A DNA stretch of 62,674 nt from positions 1 through 62,674 of the forward strand of contig JACPDX010000009.1 of the NCBI GenBank assembly GCA_016183805.1, read 5' to 3'. Position numbers and translations under genes: made by a program. How positions within the stretch are numbered: position 1 is the stretch's first letter; every line of letters starts with the position of its first letter. The notes below the pieces were generated by a model. That model made no database searches and was not told the DNA's origin. It was given only the letters and a program-made list of their open reading frames with translations. Below are positions 1-8,582 of this stretch, piece after piece. The stretch is from Bacteroidota bacterium (GTDB taxonomy: Bacteria; Bacteroidota; Bacteroidia; Flavobacteriales_E; Vicingaceae).

Positions 1-19
1 CTTAGCAAAAATTATATAA

Positions 20-844
20 ATGAACTCCACTAAACTTATCTATGCAATAGCTATAATTCTAATTGTATCTACAATATCATCATGTAGCAGCGAAAAAGTA
101 ATCTCTTCTTCATTAATTCAAAAGAGAAAATACATGAAAGGTTTTAATATAGAGAATAGAAATAATTTCAATCAAAATATACAAATAACAGATGCCAATT
201 CATCTTTAGAAAAAAAATCTACAAACTCAAGTAATCAAAACTTTAATGAACCAATAATAGCAGACAACAATTTGAAAGATGAACTTTTTACTGAAAGCAT
301 TAATAAATATGGGAACCTACTACAAAAGAGAAAAAATGATGATAAATGCGACGAAATTGTATTGAGAAATGGCGATATTTTATCAGTTAAAGTAGAAGAA
401 GTTGGTGTAAACGAAATAAAATATAAAAAGTGCACTAACCTTTCTGGTCCAACCTACAGTGTTCTCAAAGATAATGTGTTTTTGATTAAATACGCAAATG
501 GTGATAAAGATGTGTTTAAATTAGAAACAAAGGAAGAGGTTAAGAAAGAAGCTTATTTCCCTAAAAATTCAGAAGTTTTACCAGGTTCAGAAGATGATGT
601 TGATAATTCTAAAAAGTATAGTGGTATTGGAATTGCATCACTTGTAATTGGCCTATTTGCTTACTCCGTTTTTCTTTATTTAAGCATTCTCGTCGGAATA
701 GCAATGTCAGTTTTAGCAATCGTATTTGGATTAATCTCTATGAATAGTAAAAGAATGGGCAAAGGATTTGGTATTGCAGGTTTTATTTTAGGAATAATTG
801 CAGCAGTAGCAATTGGGATTTTATTTATTGCATCAACCAAGTAG
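20..844 (+). CDS. Lipoprotein with DUF4190-like membrane tail
   Basis: The N-terminus is a lipoprotein signal with lipobox residues TISSC and a lipidation Cys at residue 22. Residues about 110-165 hold a segment common in Bacteroidota envelope proteins (NGD, then IKYANG near the end). The last 80 residues form two hydrophobic helices rich in Gly, Ile and Ala separated by a basic loop (SMNSKRMGKG), as in DUF4190 proteins. The middle (residues 30-105) is Asn/Lys/Ser-rich and low-complexity. ATG start at 20, stop at 842-844. The function is unknown; an envelope-anchored protein is inferred from the signal and helices. Upstream context is cut off by the window edge. Confidence 0.75.
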   Translation: MNSTKLIYAIAIILIVSTISSCSSEKVISSSLIQKRKYMKGFNIENRNNFNQNIQITDANSSLEKKSTNSSNQNFNEPIIADNNLKDELFTESINKYGNLLQKRKNDDKCDEIVLRNGDILSVKVEEVGVNEIKYKKCTNLSGPTYSVLKDNVFLIKYANGDKDVFKLETKEEVKKEAYFPKNSEVLPGSEDDVDNSKKYSGIGIASLVIGLFAYSVFLYLSILVGIAMSVLAIVFGLISMNSKRMGKGFGIAGFILGIIAAVAIGILFIASTK

Positions 845-870
845 AATATAATCTTCGTTGAAAGATATCT

Positions 871-1563
871 CTATCTACTCTCTGAGAGATTGTTCAGCAA
901 CGTTAAACTTGCATCAGTTAAGTTTTTAACAGCAAGTTTAATGTTCCAGTTTTCTTTGTTTCGGCGTTCTACTTTGTTAGAAATAGCCCGAAGTTGAAGG
1001 CAAGGAATTCCTTCGAGTAAACAAGCATAAAAAAATGCTGCTCCTTCCATGGTTTCTATTTGCGGATTAAACAACGTTTTTATGTTTTCAATAGAATTTT
1101 CTTCGCCATGTGTAGTATTTACAGTAATTGCAGAAACTTTTTTTAAGGTTTTGGTAAATTCATTTTTTATCGGAATAGAGTTAATCATTTCGCCATTTTG
1201 AAGAGAGAAATCTTCGTCTTCAATCAAATCCATATCGATAAGCGAAAGGAATTTTTCACCATCTTCTGCACCCAACTCAGCAATTCTATCGGAATGAACA
1301 TTAACCACCTCTCCAATTTTTATGTTAGCATCAAAAGTACCTGCTAAGCCTAAATTTATTGCACCATCGTAAAGTTTAGTATTTAGCGTTTTCCCTAACC
1401 AATAAGCAGTGTAAGTCATGCCAACTCCAGGAATCAATACATCGATGTAATGATTTTTAAAGGTGTATTTCCTCAATTTCTGATTGGGTTGCTCAATAAA
1501 ATTGAAATGAGTCAACAAAGGTTCAATTTCGAGGTAGGTTGCAGAAACGATAAGTATATTCAT
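871..1563 (-). CDS. mqnB: Futalosine hydrolase-like nucleosidase (MqnB family)
   Basis: A 230-residue member of the nucleoside phosphorylase/MTA-SAH nucleosidase superfamily. It starts MNILIVSATYLEIEPLL, and has GINLGLAGTF-type strands near residues 84-95 (here GAINLGLAGTF) and the substrate-binding METMEGAAFFYACL near residues 170-184, where METMEGA carries the ribose-binding Met-Glu. Futalosine hydrolase removes hypoxanthine from futalosine in the alternative menaquinone pathway in the cytoplasm. The call over MTA/SAH nucleosidase rests on overall resemblance to Bacteroidota MqnB annotations. A UbiA-family prenyltransferase at 16625 could serve the same quinone pathway, but no other mqn gene is in the window. 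Confidence 0.75.
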   Translation of the reverse strand: MNILIVSATYLEIEPLLTHFNFIEQPNQKLRKYTFKNHYIDVLIPGVGMTYTAYWLGKTLNTKLYDGAINLGLAGTFDANIKIGEVVNVHSDRIAELGAEDGEKFLSLIDMDLIEDEDFSLQNGEMINSIPIKNEFTKTLKKVSAITVNTTHGEENSIENIKTLFNPQIETMEGAAFFYACLLEGIPCLQLRAISNKVERRNKENWNIKLAVKNLTDASLTLLNNLSESR

Positions 1564-1570
1564 GTGTTAG

Positions 1571-1633
1571 GTGATGGGTAATGAGTGGTGGGTGGTGGGT
1601 GAGACTCAGTACTCACAACACATCACTCATCAC
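1571..1633. repeat. Heptamer-built inverted repeat
   Basis: The short gap between the nucleosidase and the next minus-strand gene is made of consecutive 7-bp units. The left arm reads gtgatgg, gtaatga, gtggtgg, gtggtgg. The right arm reads tcacaac, acatcac, tcatcac, which is roughly the reverse complement of the left. The tract can therefore fold into an imperfect hairpin whose arms are both heptamer arrays. It is one of at least nine heptamer tracts in the window. Confidence 0.75.
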
Positions 1634-1637
1634 AAAA

Positions 1638-2984
1638 TTAATAAAAACGAGGTTCCACTTCTTTTTCAACAAAATGAACTCCATAATTTTCTAATTCATT
1701 TAAAATAGGATGGTACATTTCTTTTTCAATTGGGATATGAACTCCAGGCGTTGTAATGGTTCCATTTAAAATCATTTTGGTAGCAATTGCAACAGGTAAT
1801 CCTACCGTTTTAGCCATTGCTGTATAGGTTTGGTCATCGCCTTTAACTACCATCGACGAATGAATTTCATGAAATTTATTGTCTTTTTCATACAAAAATC
1901 GATGCCACATTACTATCATGTCTTTGTCGTTTGGCGAAAGTGATAGTTTTTGTTCCAAAATGTGTTGTAAAATTTGAGCAGGAGTAGCATCTTTTAACCC
2001 AATTTTAGTATCATTAAAAATACCTAACCATTCAAATTTTTCGTACAAATCAACATCATCCTGACGAATGTTTAGGTAATGTTTAAATTTTAATTCAACC
2101 GAATCGGTTATGTTATAGGCTAAAAACGAGTTGATGAAATCACGGTTGGTCATTTCTTCAGAACCCTCCATTACATAAGTATCATCGGTAGCACCCAATT
2201 GAACAAAAGCATCCCACGCTCTACAAAAACCAGGTTTACGCAATGTTCCTCTGTACATAGTAGGAATATCTTTTAATCCATAAATTTCTCGGTATTGAAG
2301 AGAATCTCTGTTTGCATAACCTTCAAACTTACCATTTCCTTCCACTTCAATAATTTCCGTTCTTCTAAACAATTTGTGGTAGGGAATGTATTTGTATTTT
2401 CCGTTTTGAATAAACTTAACGGTTCCTTGCCCTGCTAAAACTACATTTCGTGGATTCCAAGTAAACTTATAATTCCAAGGATTGTTATCGCTTTCAGGAG
2501 CTATTAACCCACCTGTAAAAGTTTCAAAAGCTTCCAACCTTCCTCCATCATTTCTAATGTTATCGATAACTCGCATGGCTGATAAATGGTCAATTCCCGG
2601 ATCGACACCAATTTCGTTCATTAAAATTACACCTGCCAATTTCGCTTCACTATCCAACATTTTCATTTCTTTACTCACATAAGAAGCCGTAACCATGTGT
2701 TTTTTATATTTTACACAATCTTTTGCAACAGAAATATGCATGTGAGCAGGTAACATGGAAATAACCAAATCCGATTCGTCAATTAATCGGTTTCGTTCTT
2801 CATCATTATTTACATCAAACGCCAATGCTTTTGCACGTTCATGATTATTTGCAGCCTTTATTGCTAATTCTTTTGATTGGTCGGTAATAGTTACAAACCA
2901 GTTTTCTTGTTCGGCATTAAATAGTAAATATTGAATCAATGAAGATGTTGATCTTCCGGCACCAATTACGAGTATTTTTTTCAT
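1638..2984 (-). CDS. Saccharopine dehydrogenase-family oxidoreductase
   Basis: A 448-residue protein with an N-terminal Rossmann fold (ILVIGAGRSTSSLIQYLL, residues 4-21) followed by SMLPAHMHISVAKDC and EIGVDPGIDHL, the layout of saccharopine dehydrogenase / Lys9-type enzymes. These NAD(P)-dependent enzymes act on saccharopine in lysine metabolism, but bacterial homologues also include carboxyspermidine/homospermidine-type dehydrogenases, so the substrate is uncertain. ATG start at 2984. It lies 75 bp upstream of the nucleosidase on the same strand, across a heptamer repeat tract. The family is secure; the exact reaction is not. Confidence 0.82.
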   Translation of the reverse strand: MKKILVIGAGRSTSSLIQYLLFNAEQENWFVTITDQSKELAIKAANNHERAKALAFDVNNDEERNRLIDESDLVISMLPAHMHISVAKDCVKYKKHMVTASYVSKEMKMLDSEAKLAGVILMNEIGVDPGIDHLSAMRVIDNIRNDGGRLEAFETFTGGLIAPESDNNPWNYKFTWNPRNVVLAGQGTVKFIQNGKYKYIPYHKLFRRTEIIEVEGNGKFEGYANRDSLQYREIYGLKDIPTMYRGTLRKPGFCRAWDAFVQLGATDDTYVMEGSEEMTNRDFINSFLAYNITDSVELKFKHYLNIRQDDVDLYEKFEWLGIFNDTKIGLKDATPAQILQHILEQKLSLSPNDKDMIVMWHRFLYEKDNKFHEIHSSMVVKGDDQTYTAMAKTVGLPVAIATKMILNGTITTPGVHIPIEKEMYHPILNELENYGVHFVEKEVEPRFY

Positions 2985-3085
2985 TACAGAAGTGTTGTTT
3001 ACAATTGACTTCGAAATTCGTTAATAAACGTTCTTTTTTAAAGCATTTTTGTTGAATTTTACTAACAACTTTTTTGTTATTAACT

Positions 3086-3475
3086 ATGGATAAATCAACT
3101 CTATTTAAAGGTGCTTTTTTAGGATTATTTGCTGTAATATTTGGAGCATTAGGTGCTCACGCATTAAAAGAAGTACTATTGCCCGAACAACTCTTAAGTT
3201 TTGAAACGGGTGTTCGCTATCAGATGTATCATGCTATTTTGTTAATTGTTCTAGCTGTAGTGATAAAAAATAAGAATGCTAAATTTCTTTTAGCAACTGT
3301 AAATTTAATTTTCTGGGGAGTAGTACTTTTCTCTGGTTCCATTTATCTGCTCACACTTAAAAACCTGATTAATGTTGATTACTTAAAATTTGCAGGTCCA
3401 ATAACTCCTATTGGTGGAATTTTAATGGTTGCTGGATGGTTTTTATTGATTTTGGAAGGGTTGAAGAGGAAATAA
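3086..3475 (+). CDS. DUF423 family inner-membrane protein
   Basis: About 129 residues with four predicted hydrophobic helices. The N-terminal FLGLFAVIFGALGAHALK and the later GVRYQMYHAILL and GPITPIGGILMVAGW match the DUF423 (YgdD-like) family, whose function is unknown. The reading frame is open from a TTG at 3074, but the ATG at 3086 (MDKSTLFKGAF) is the better start and gives the usual family length. It is divergent from the saccharopine dehydrogenase-like gene, so the 101 bp between them probably hold both promoters. Confidence 0.82.
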   Translation: MDKSTLFKGAFLGLFAVIFGALGAHALKEVLLPEQLLSFETGVRYQMYHAILLIVLAVVIKNKNAKFLLATVNLIFWGVVLFSGSIYLLTLKNLINVDYLKFAGPITPIGGILMVAGWFLLILEGLKRK

Positions 3476-3483
3476 TTATAAAA

Positions 3484-3553
3484 TTAGAGATTGGAAATTA
3501 GATATTTGAAGACCATGAACTGATAACCAATAATTGAGATTAAAAATTCAACT
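3484..3553. repeat. Degenerate 7-bp periodic tract
   Basis: Downstream of the DUF423 gene the sequence reads in 7-bp steps: attagag, attggaa, attagat, atttgaa, then a degenerate half with aactgat, aaccaat, aattgag and attaaaa. It occupies the convergent gap before the next minus-strand gene and touches its 3' end. The period is visible; no function is known. Confidence 0.6.
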
Positions 3554-3964
3554 GGTATGGTCAATGGTAATAACCCACTCAGCATTTATCTTTTTCCAAT
3601 ACAAGGTAAAATAACCATTTGGATTATCTGCTGCTCTTTCTAAACTCCATTTACCTAACATATAAGCTATGTCTCCCGAAATTTCTAATTTAATTGTTTC
3701 AAATTGTAGTTTACCCATGGTTGCCTTATCAGGATACGATTTTTTGTAATTTTCTAAGGTGGTTTGCCAACCGTATTTTATTCCGTTTTTACCAATAAAC
3801 ATTAACGAATCGGATTGCCAATAGCCTTGCATAAATTCATCAATATTGCCATTATTCCATGCTTTTTCCTGCATATCCATCACAGCTAAAATTTCTTGTT
3901 TGTCATTTTTCATGGTGGTACACGCTGTTATGGTAAAAATTAATATCCAAACAAAATTCTTCAT
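3548..3964 (-). CDS. DUF4440/SnoaL-like lipoprotein
   Basis: A 138-residue protein starting with a lipoprotein signal (MKNFVWILIFTITAC, Cys15). The rest resembles the NTF2/SnoaL-like DUF4440 fold: AVMDMQEKAWNNGNIDEFM near residues 27-45, then DSLMFIGKNG, and a C-terminal strand pair around GYFTLYWKKINAEWVITID. Such proteins are small cone-shaped binding domains, many without known ligand. It is probably a periplasm-facing lipoprotein. It lies downstream of the M43 protease gene and is separated from it by a terminator hairpin. Confidence 0.78.
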   Translation of the reverse strand: MKNFVWILIFTITACTTMKNDKQEILAVMDMQEKAWNNGNIDEFMQGYWQSDSLMFIGKNGIKYGWQTTLENYKKSYPDKATMGKLQFETIKLEISGDIAYMLGKWSLERAADNPNGYFTLYWKKINAEWVITIDHTS

Positions 3965-3980
3965 GGTGTAAAAATAAAAA

Positions 3981-4009
3981 AAAATCCTTCGGTTTGCCGA
4001 AGGATTTTT
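3981..4009 (-). terminator. Rho-independent terminator of the M43 protease gene
   Basis: An inverted repeat (aatccttcgg, loop tttg, ccgaaggatt) lies 22 bp past the stop codon of the protease gene. On the minus strand the stem is followed by a run of T residues. A-rich sequence on the other side could make it work in both directions. Confidence 0.8.
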
Positions 4010-4030
4010 ATACTTTAAATTTTTAGTTTA

Positions 4031-7000
4031 TTATCTAACTAATAACTTTTCTGTTATTCTATTTCCATCAGAAACAATATTGATGAAATAGAATCCTGAT
4101 GCTAATTTATTTTCAAACTTCACATTTACTTTATATTCCGATTGGTCAGTATTTAATGGTTTAGTTAAAATTATTTTTCCATAAATATCGGTAATTGTTA
4201 AAGTAGAATTTGGTGTTAAGTTCTCTAAATTCACACTTAATTGTTCTCCAGTATTTGGATTTGGATAAATGTTTAGTGTAGTTGATGGAGTATTTAAATC
4301 TTCTTCTGTTTCATTATCAAATATTAGTCGAGCTGTTTCATTTGATATCATTGCTGAAGATGGAGTGGTTACTTGACATGAAGATCCAAATGAACCATAT
4401 ACTCCACTTAATTTTGCTCTAACTCTAACATCATAAGTTGTACTTACTTGTATTCCTGGCATCATATTCAATAAAATACTTGGAGAGGTACTAATATTTG
4501 TATCTAAAAGCGGAGTACCTCCACCAACCGGAATAAATTCAAACTCATAATCTTCCGCATCTGTAACTGCATAACAAGCTAATTTATTAGACATACTGGT
4601 ATATGTTACTCCACAATAAATAGATTTTAAAGATGTAATAACAGATGACGAAGGAGTTGTGATTTGACAGCTAGCACCATAAGTGCCAAAAACTCCACTC
4701 ACTTTTGCTCTTACTCGAACGTTGTATGAAGTATTATCTATTAAACCGACTGCCCAACTTAATAAAATACTATTACCTGTATGAATATAATTTACAACCG
4801 TTCCACCCCCCACTGGTGTAAATTCAAATTCATATTCGGTAGCACTAGAAACAGCATAAGCATTTAGTAATTCGGCGTAACTTGTATATATTTTTCCGCA
4901 GTAAGTACTCACTAATTGGGTTTGTGAAGCTGCATCAGGAGTTGTAATTGACCAAGTATTTCCAAAACTACCAAATACACCACTTACTTTTGCTCTGATT
5001 CTAACATCATAAGTTGTTCCATCCTGAATACCTGGAATCCACCCGAGTAAAATACTTGGATTATTAATACCCCAATTATATGTTAAAGGTATTCCTCCAC
5101 CAGATGGCGTAAATTCCCATTCGTACTGTTGTGCTCCAGATACAATGTAACATGCTAACTTCTCACTGTAACTAACATAAGTTTTTCTATAAATAGGTTT
5201 TAGTTCAGTTGATCCACAATTAACAATTGTAACTTGTACGTTCTGAACATCAGAACAAAAACCACTTGTAGTATATGTTACTGTATAAGTTCCTGCTGTA
5301 CTTGCTGATAAGTCAATTATTCCTGTGGTTGAGTTGATTACTAACCCAACTGGAGAACGAGTGAATATACCACCTGTTGTTCCTAAAATTGTAGGTGTTG
5401 GATCAACTCCATCTTGACAATATGTTGATGAACTATAATTAAAAGATGCATCTTCTAATTCATTCACTGTAATTAAATTCGTTTTCACCTCATCATCACT
5501 ACCACTTGCATTGGTCGCCGTTAAGGTAACTGTGTAAGTTCCTGCTGTATTATAAGTATAGGTGGTATTTTGACTTGTTGATGAGCCTCCATCACCAAAA
5601 TCCCAACTCCAACTTATTGGTGTATTTGTACTTAAATCAGTAAAGTTTACAGATTCACCAGCACAAATTGTTGTCGTATTAGCTGAAAAATCAGCAACTG
5701 GGGCTGAGCCAATTTCAGCAACAGAAAGTAAAGCAGAATTTGAGGTAGCAGTTGGAGCACAACTACCTGAAACAACACATCTATATGTATTTCTATCCAT
5801 AGTTAATATTGCTCCAGTAATAGCTAATGTTGATGTTGTTGCACCACTGTAAACGCCTCCGTTGCTTATATTACCAAATCCACCGCCTGTATTTACCTGC
5901 CACTGATAACCTGTTGCATTTAAAGCTACAACACTAAAACTGGTATTATCACCATCATTTATAGAACTGTTTGATGGATGCGAACTAATAGAAGGTGCCG
6001 GATTAACTGTAATATACGCAACTTTAGTTTCCACATCACTACCCGAGGCATTGGTTGCTGTAAGTTGTACCTGATAAGTACCCGCAGTATTATAGGTAAT
6101 TGTTGGGTTTTGTAAAGTAGACGATGAAGGTGTTCCTCCTGTAAAAGTCCAACTCCAACTGGTTGGCGTGTTGGTACTTAAATCAGTAAAAACAACTGTA
6201 TTTCCTGCACATAATGTAGTCGGTGTTCCACTAAAATCTGCTACTGGAGCAACTCCTGCTGCTGGCTGAACGTAAATAGCATAATCTTCCGATTGACCAT
6301 ACACTATAGAACCATAACAAGAGGAATTAATTGTTCCAGGACCATATCTATTATCGAGATCCGTTATCAGTCTTATTCTTACATAATCATCATAAGGAAT
6401 TGAGGTTGGGTAGTTAATTATAATAGGAACAGTAGAACCTGCGGCTATGTCTTCAGATAGATGTTGTTGCTCAGAATCATCATTAAAATCTCCATCATCA
6501 TTCCAATCAATCCAAACACCAAGTTGTTGAAAATTAACTGTATACATCCCAACATTTATAGTGTTTGAAACTGATGCATCTATTTCAAAATAGCCAGAAC
6601 AATTAGCACTTTTATCTATATTTCCGCCATCAGAACTTGATGAAAAAGAAGTAAAAGTTGTACCATTTAATTCGACACTTGTAATACCAGCATTGCTGGT
6701 AGTAACAGTATTTGTATTACAAACAGCAACAGGAGCAGCATAACTGGGGTCTGGTGCTATTCCACCTTTTGACGCAACAATAGAGGTTCCACTCATGGCA
6801 GCAGTTACCCGTGTTTTTTGATTGTTAGTCAATCTATCTGTACAACTAAAATAACTCATGTAATTATTTCTAGTGTTTAACCCATAAGGGTTATTACCCA
6901 AGCAATCGTTATTTGTTGGACAAGTACTGGTGTGTCTTTTATGAATTTCAGTATCCGCACAGCCATCACTATCAGTTCCAACAACTGCATCGCCTGGACA

Positions 7001-7771
7001 ATCTACATCGTCATTATCGCCTTGAAAAGTATGATATAAATGGAAATAATGGCCAAACTCATGAATAGGGGTACTATTATCTCTACTAAATGATAAAGGC
7101 CATGATGGATTTGCATTTGTTGGGTCGTAACCAAATACTGTGTACATCATTACAGAACCTTCATAAGCGTTTCCATTGAAAAAATTTGCATAACCTTGAA
7201 TTCCGGAACCACCATTGTTATTATCTATTTCGGTAACTATCCAAATATTTAAATAATCCGTTTCCGGCCACCTGCTTAAATCTTTTAATGTATTTTCATC
7301 AGCTCCTACAGATTGTAAAAAAACCCCACTTGCAGAATAATTTGGAACTGATGTGGCGTTAATCCTATTTATTCCTGTTGTCGCATTACAATTAGGGTCT
7401 CTTTGTGCAAGAGTAAATTCTATTTCAAAATCTATTGGACTATTTGGGTCTAAACCTCTATATACTTCATTCAATCTATCAATACCACTTTGAATTTGTG
7501 CATCTGAAATGTTAGTACCAGAACCAACGGCTTCACCTTTATGCAATACATGAACTACAACAGGTATGGTATAAACAGTACCCGCTTTACCGGTTAAACT
7601 TACGTTGTTTACAAAATTCTTGATTTTAAGTTCATTGGCTTGCTCCTGCATTTCAAAAGCTGGATTTTGTAATTGTTTATTTCTAATTACATCAAACCCA
7701 CACTGAGCATTTGAAATAGTTGGAAATATTAAACTTAAAGATAAAACAGAATATAGTAGAGTCTTTTTCAT
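4031..7771 (-). CDS. Secreted M43 (pappalysin-like) zinc metalloprotease, T9SS cargo
   Basis: A 1246-residue multidomain protein. After a signal peptide (ends near SNAQ, residue 22) comes an M43/pregnancy-associated-plasma-protein-A type catalytic domain with the zinc motif HEFGHYFHLYH near residues 236-248. Next are a GEVED-type beta domain (WIDWNDDGDFND), two PKD domains each starting PVADFS, an Ig-like segment between them, three tandem ~93-residue repeats (residues about 857-1130) and a C-terminal type-A T9SS sorting domain (LNIYPNPNTGE to EKLLVR). It should be exported through the outer membrane by the type IX system and either released or attached. It hydrolyses protein or peptide substrates of unknown identity. 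The gene appears to be a single transcription unit with its own terminator. Confidence 0.9.
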   Translation of the reverse strand: MKKTLLYSVLSLSLIFPTISNAQCGFDVIRNKQLQNPAFEMQEQANELKIKNFVNNVSLTGKAGTVYTIPVVVHVLHKGEAVGSGTNISDAQIQSGIDRLNEVYRGLDPNSPIDFEIEFTLAQRDPNCNATTGINRINATSVPNYSASGVFLQSVGADENTLKDLSRWPETDYLNIWIVTEIDNNNGGSGIQGYANFFNGNAYEGSVMMYTVFGYDPTNANPSWPLSFSRDNSTPIHEFGHYFHLYHTFQGDNDDVDCPGDAVVGTDSDGCADTEIHKRHTSTCPTNNDCLGNNPYGLNTRNNYMSYFSCTDRLTNNQKTRVTAAMSGTSIVASKGGIAPDPSYAAPVAVCNTNTVTTSNAGITSVELNGTTFTSFSSSSDGGNIDKSANCSGYFEIDASVSNTINVGMYTVNFQQLGVWIDWNDDGDFNDDSEQQHLSEDIAAGSTVPIIINYPTSIPYDDYVRIRLITDLDNRYGPGTINSSCYGSIVYGQSEDYAIYVQPAAGVAPVADFSGTPTTLCAGNTVVFTDLSTNTPTSWSWTFTGGTPSSSTLQNPTITYNTAGTYQVQLTATNASGSDVETKVAYITVNPAPSISSHPSNSSINDGDNTSFSVVALNATGYQWQVNTGGGFGNISNGGVYSGATTSTLAITGAILTMDRNTYRCVVSGSCAPTATSNSALLSVAEIGSAPVADFSANTTTICAGESVNFTDLSTNTPISWSWDFGDGGSSTSQNTTYTYNTAGTYTVTLTATNASGSDDEVKTNLITVNELEDASFNYSSSTYCQDGVDPTPTILGTTGGIFTRSPVGLVINSTTGIIDLSASTAGTYTVTYTTSGFCSDVQNVQVTIVNCGSTELKPIYRKTYVSYSEKLACYIVSGAQQYEWEFTPSGGGIPLTYNWGINNPSILLGWIPGIQDGTTYDVRIRAKVSGVFGSFGNTWSITTPDAASQTQLVSTYCGKIYTSYAELLNAYAVSSATEYEFEFTPVGGGTVVNYIHTGNSILLSWAVGLIDNTSYNVRVRAKVSGVFGTYGASCQITTPSSSVITSLKSIYCGVTYTSMSNKLACYAVTDAEDYEFEFIPVGGGTPLLDTNISTSPSILLNMMPGIQVSTTYDVRVRAKLSGVYGSFGSSCQVTTPSSAMISNETARLIFDNETEEDLNTPSTTLNIYPNPNTGEQLSVNLENLTPNSTLTITDIYGKIILTKPLNTDQSEYKVNVKFENKLASGFYFINIVSDGNRITEKLLVR
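4370..5205 (-). repeat. Three tandem ~280-bp coding repeats inside the protease gene
   Basis: The protein contains three successive copies of a ~93-residue unit. Each copy begins near YCGxxYTS or its variant, continues with YEFEFTPVGGG-like and SILL-like segments, and closes with YDVRVRAKVSGVFGSFG and TTPSS. Copy one is the most divergent (YEWEF, and an N-terminal IYRKTYVSYS). They resemble fibronectin-III-like stalk modules. Nucleotide identity looks high enough around the VRAKVSGVFG segment to be a possible site of recombination. Confidence 0.8.
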
Positions 7772-7893
7772 AACCTTGATTTTAGTTAATTCGACAAGAA
7801 AATTAATAATTATTTGTTAAACCTGATTCTTATTTTAGACCAAACAGTAATTATTTAACACTAATAGAACGAAAACAAACCAAAATTGGTTGC

Positions 7894-8568
7894 TTATAGA
7901 AAAATCTCTTTTAATTTTTCGTTTATCAAAACCGATTTATTCCAAATCATCATGTGGTCGCCTTTTTCTATAATGTAGGTAGGAGTAATATTTTCGATGG
8001 GTAAAACAAAATCGCGAGTTCCATGTATGTGAATAATTTTTGATGAAGCCGATTTTTTGTCCCAACCCAAAATGGCTTTTATGCTCCAGACAATAAAGTC
8101 AATGTTAATACGGTCTGCCATTTCATAAAACAACTTACGTTGACTGGAATTCATTGCTCCAAAAAATTTCGACGAATTGCCAATGATGTAATTTATCCGT
8201 TCGGCATTTAACAGACGGGTAACACCTAAAAAATTCATTCGTTTAAACATTATCGGCAATTCATTGGATGTTTTTGCACTTGAAATAATTACTATTTTTT
8301 CGGGATTTAGAAAATCAGCCAATTCTGAACAAACCATCCCTCCCATTGAAACTCCCATTAATGAATATGGTTTAGAAGTATCAATTTGTTTTGCTATTTC
8401 AACAGCGTATTCTTTAAGTGATTTAATTTTTGGAAATATTTGCCATTCCAAATCTACAAACTCATAACCTTCAATGGGTTGTATTTCCGAATACAACCGT
8501 TTATCAGCTCCCATTCCAGGAATACGATAGATAATGTGGAGGTTCAAGGTTTGAGGTTTAAAGTTCAA
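7894..8568 (-). CDS. Alpha/beta hydrolase
   Basis: A 224-residue alpha/beta-hydrolase fold protein. The nucleophile elbow is GVSMGG (residues about 68-73), the oxyanion region is IYRIPGMGADKRLY, and the probable catalytic Asp and His lie in GTRDFVLP and GDHMM. The substrate is unknown. No ATG precedes the conserved N-terminal strand; the frame can start at TTG 8568 or at a later TTG (about 8544), both inside a 7-bp repeat tract, so the first dozen residues may not be authentic. It follows hutH by 14 bp on the same strand and is probably cotranscribed. Confidence 0.75.
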   Translation of the reverse strand: MNFKPQTLNLHIIYRIPGMGADKRLYSEIQPIEGYEFVDLEWQIFPKIKSLKEYAVEIAKQIDTSKPYSLMGVSMGGMVCSELADFLNPEKIVIISSAKTSNELPIMFKRMNFLGVTRLLNAERINYIIGNSSKFFGAMNSSQRKLFYEMADRINIDFIVWSIKAILGWDKKSASSKIIHIHGTRDFVLPIENITPTYIIEKGDHMMIWNKSVLINEKLKEIFL

Positions 8569-8569
8569 T
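8542..8569. repeat. Heptamer tract overlapping a gene start
   Basis: Four 7-bp units (gttcaag, gtttgag, gtttaaa, gttcaat) in exact register. They lie at the 5' end of the alpha/beta hydrolase gene and would encode its apparent N-terminus if translation began at the TTG at 8568. Confidence 0.65.
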
Positions 8570-8582
8570 ATTGATGATTTTA

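Noticed and set aside
3074-3085. Upstream TTG as start of the DUF423 gene
   Set aside because: ATG 3086 gives the family's usual N-terminus; the TTG adds four unconserved residues.
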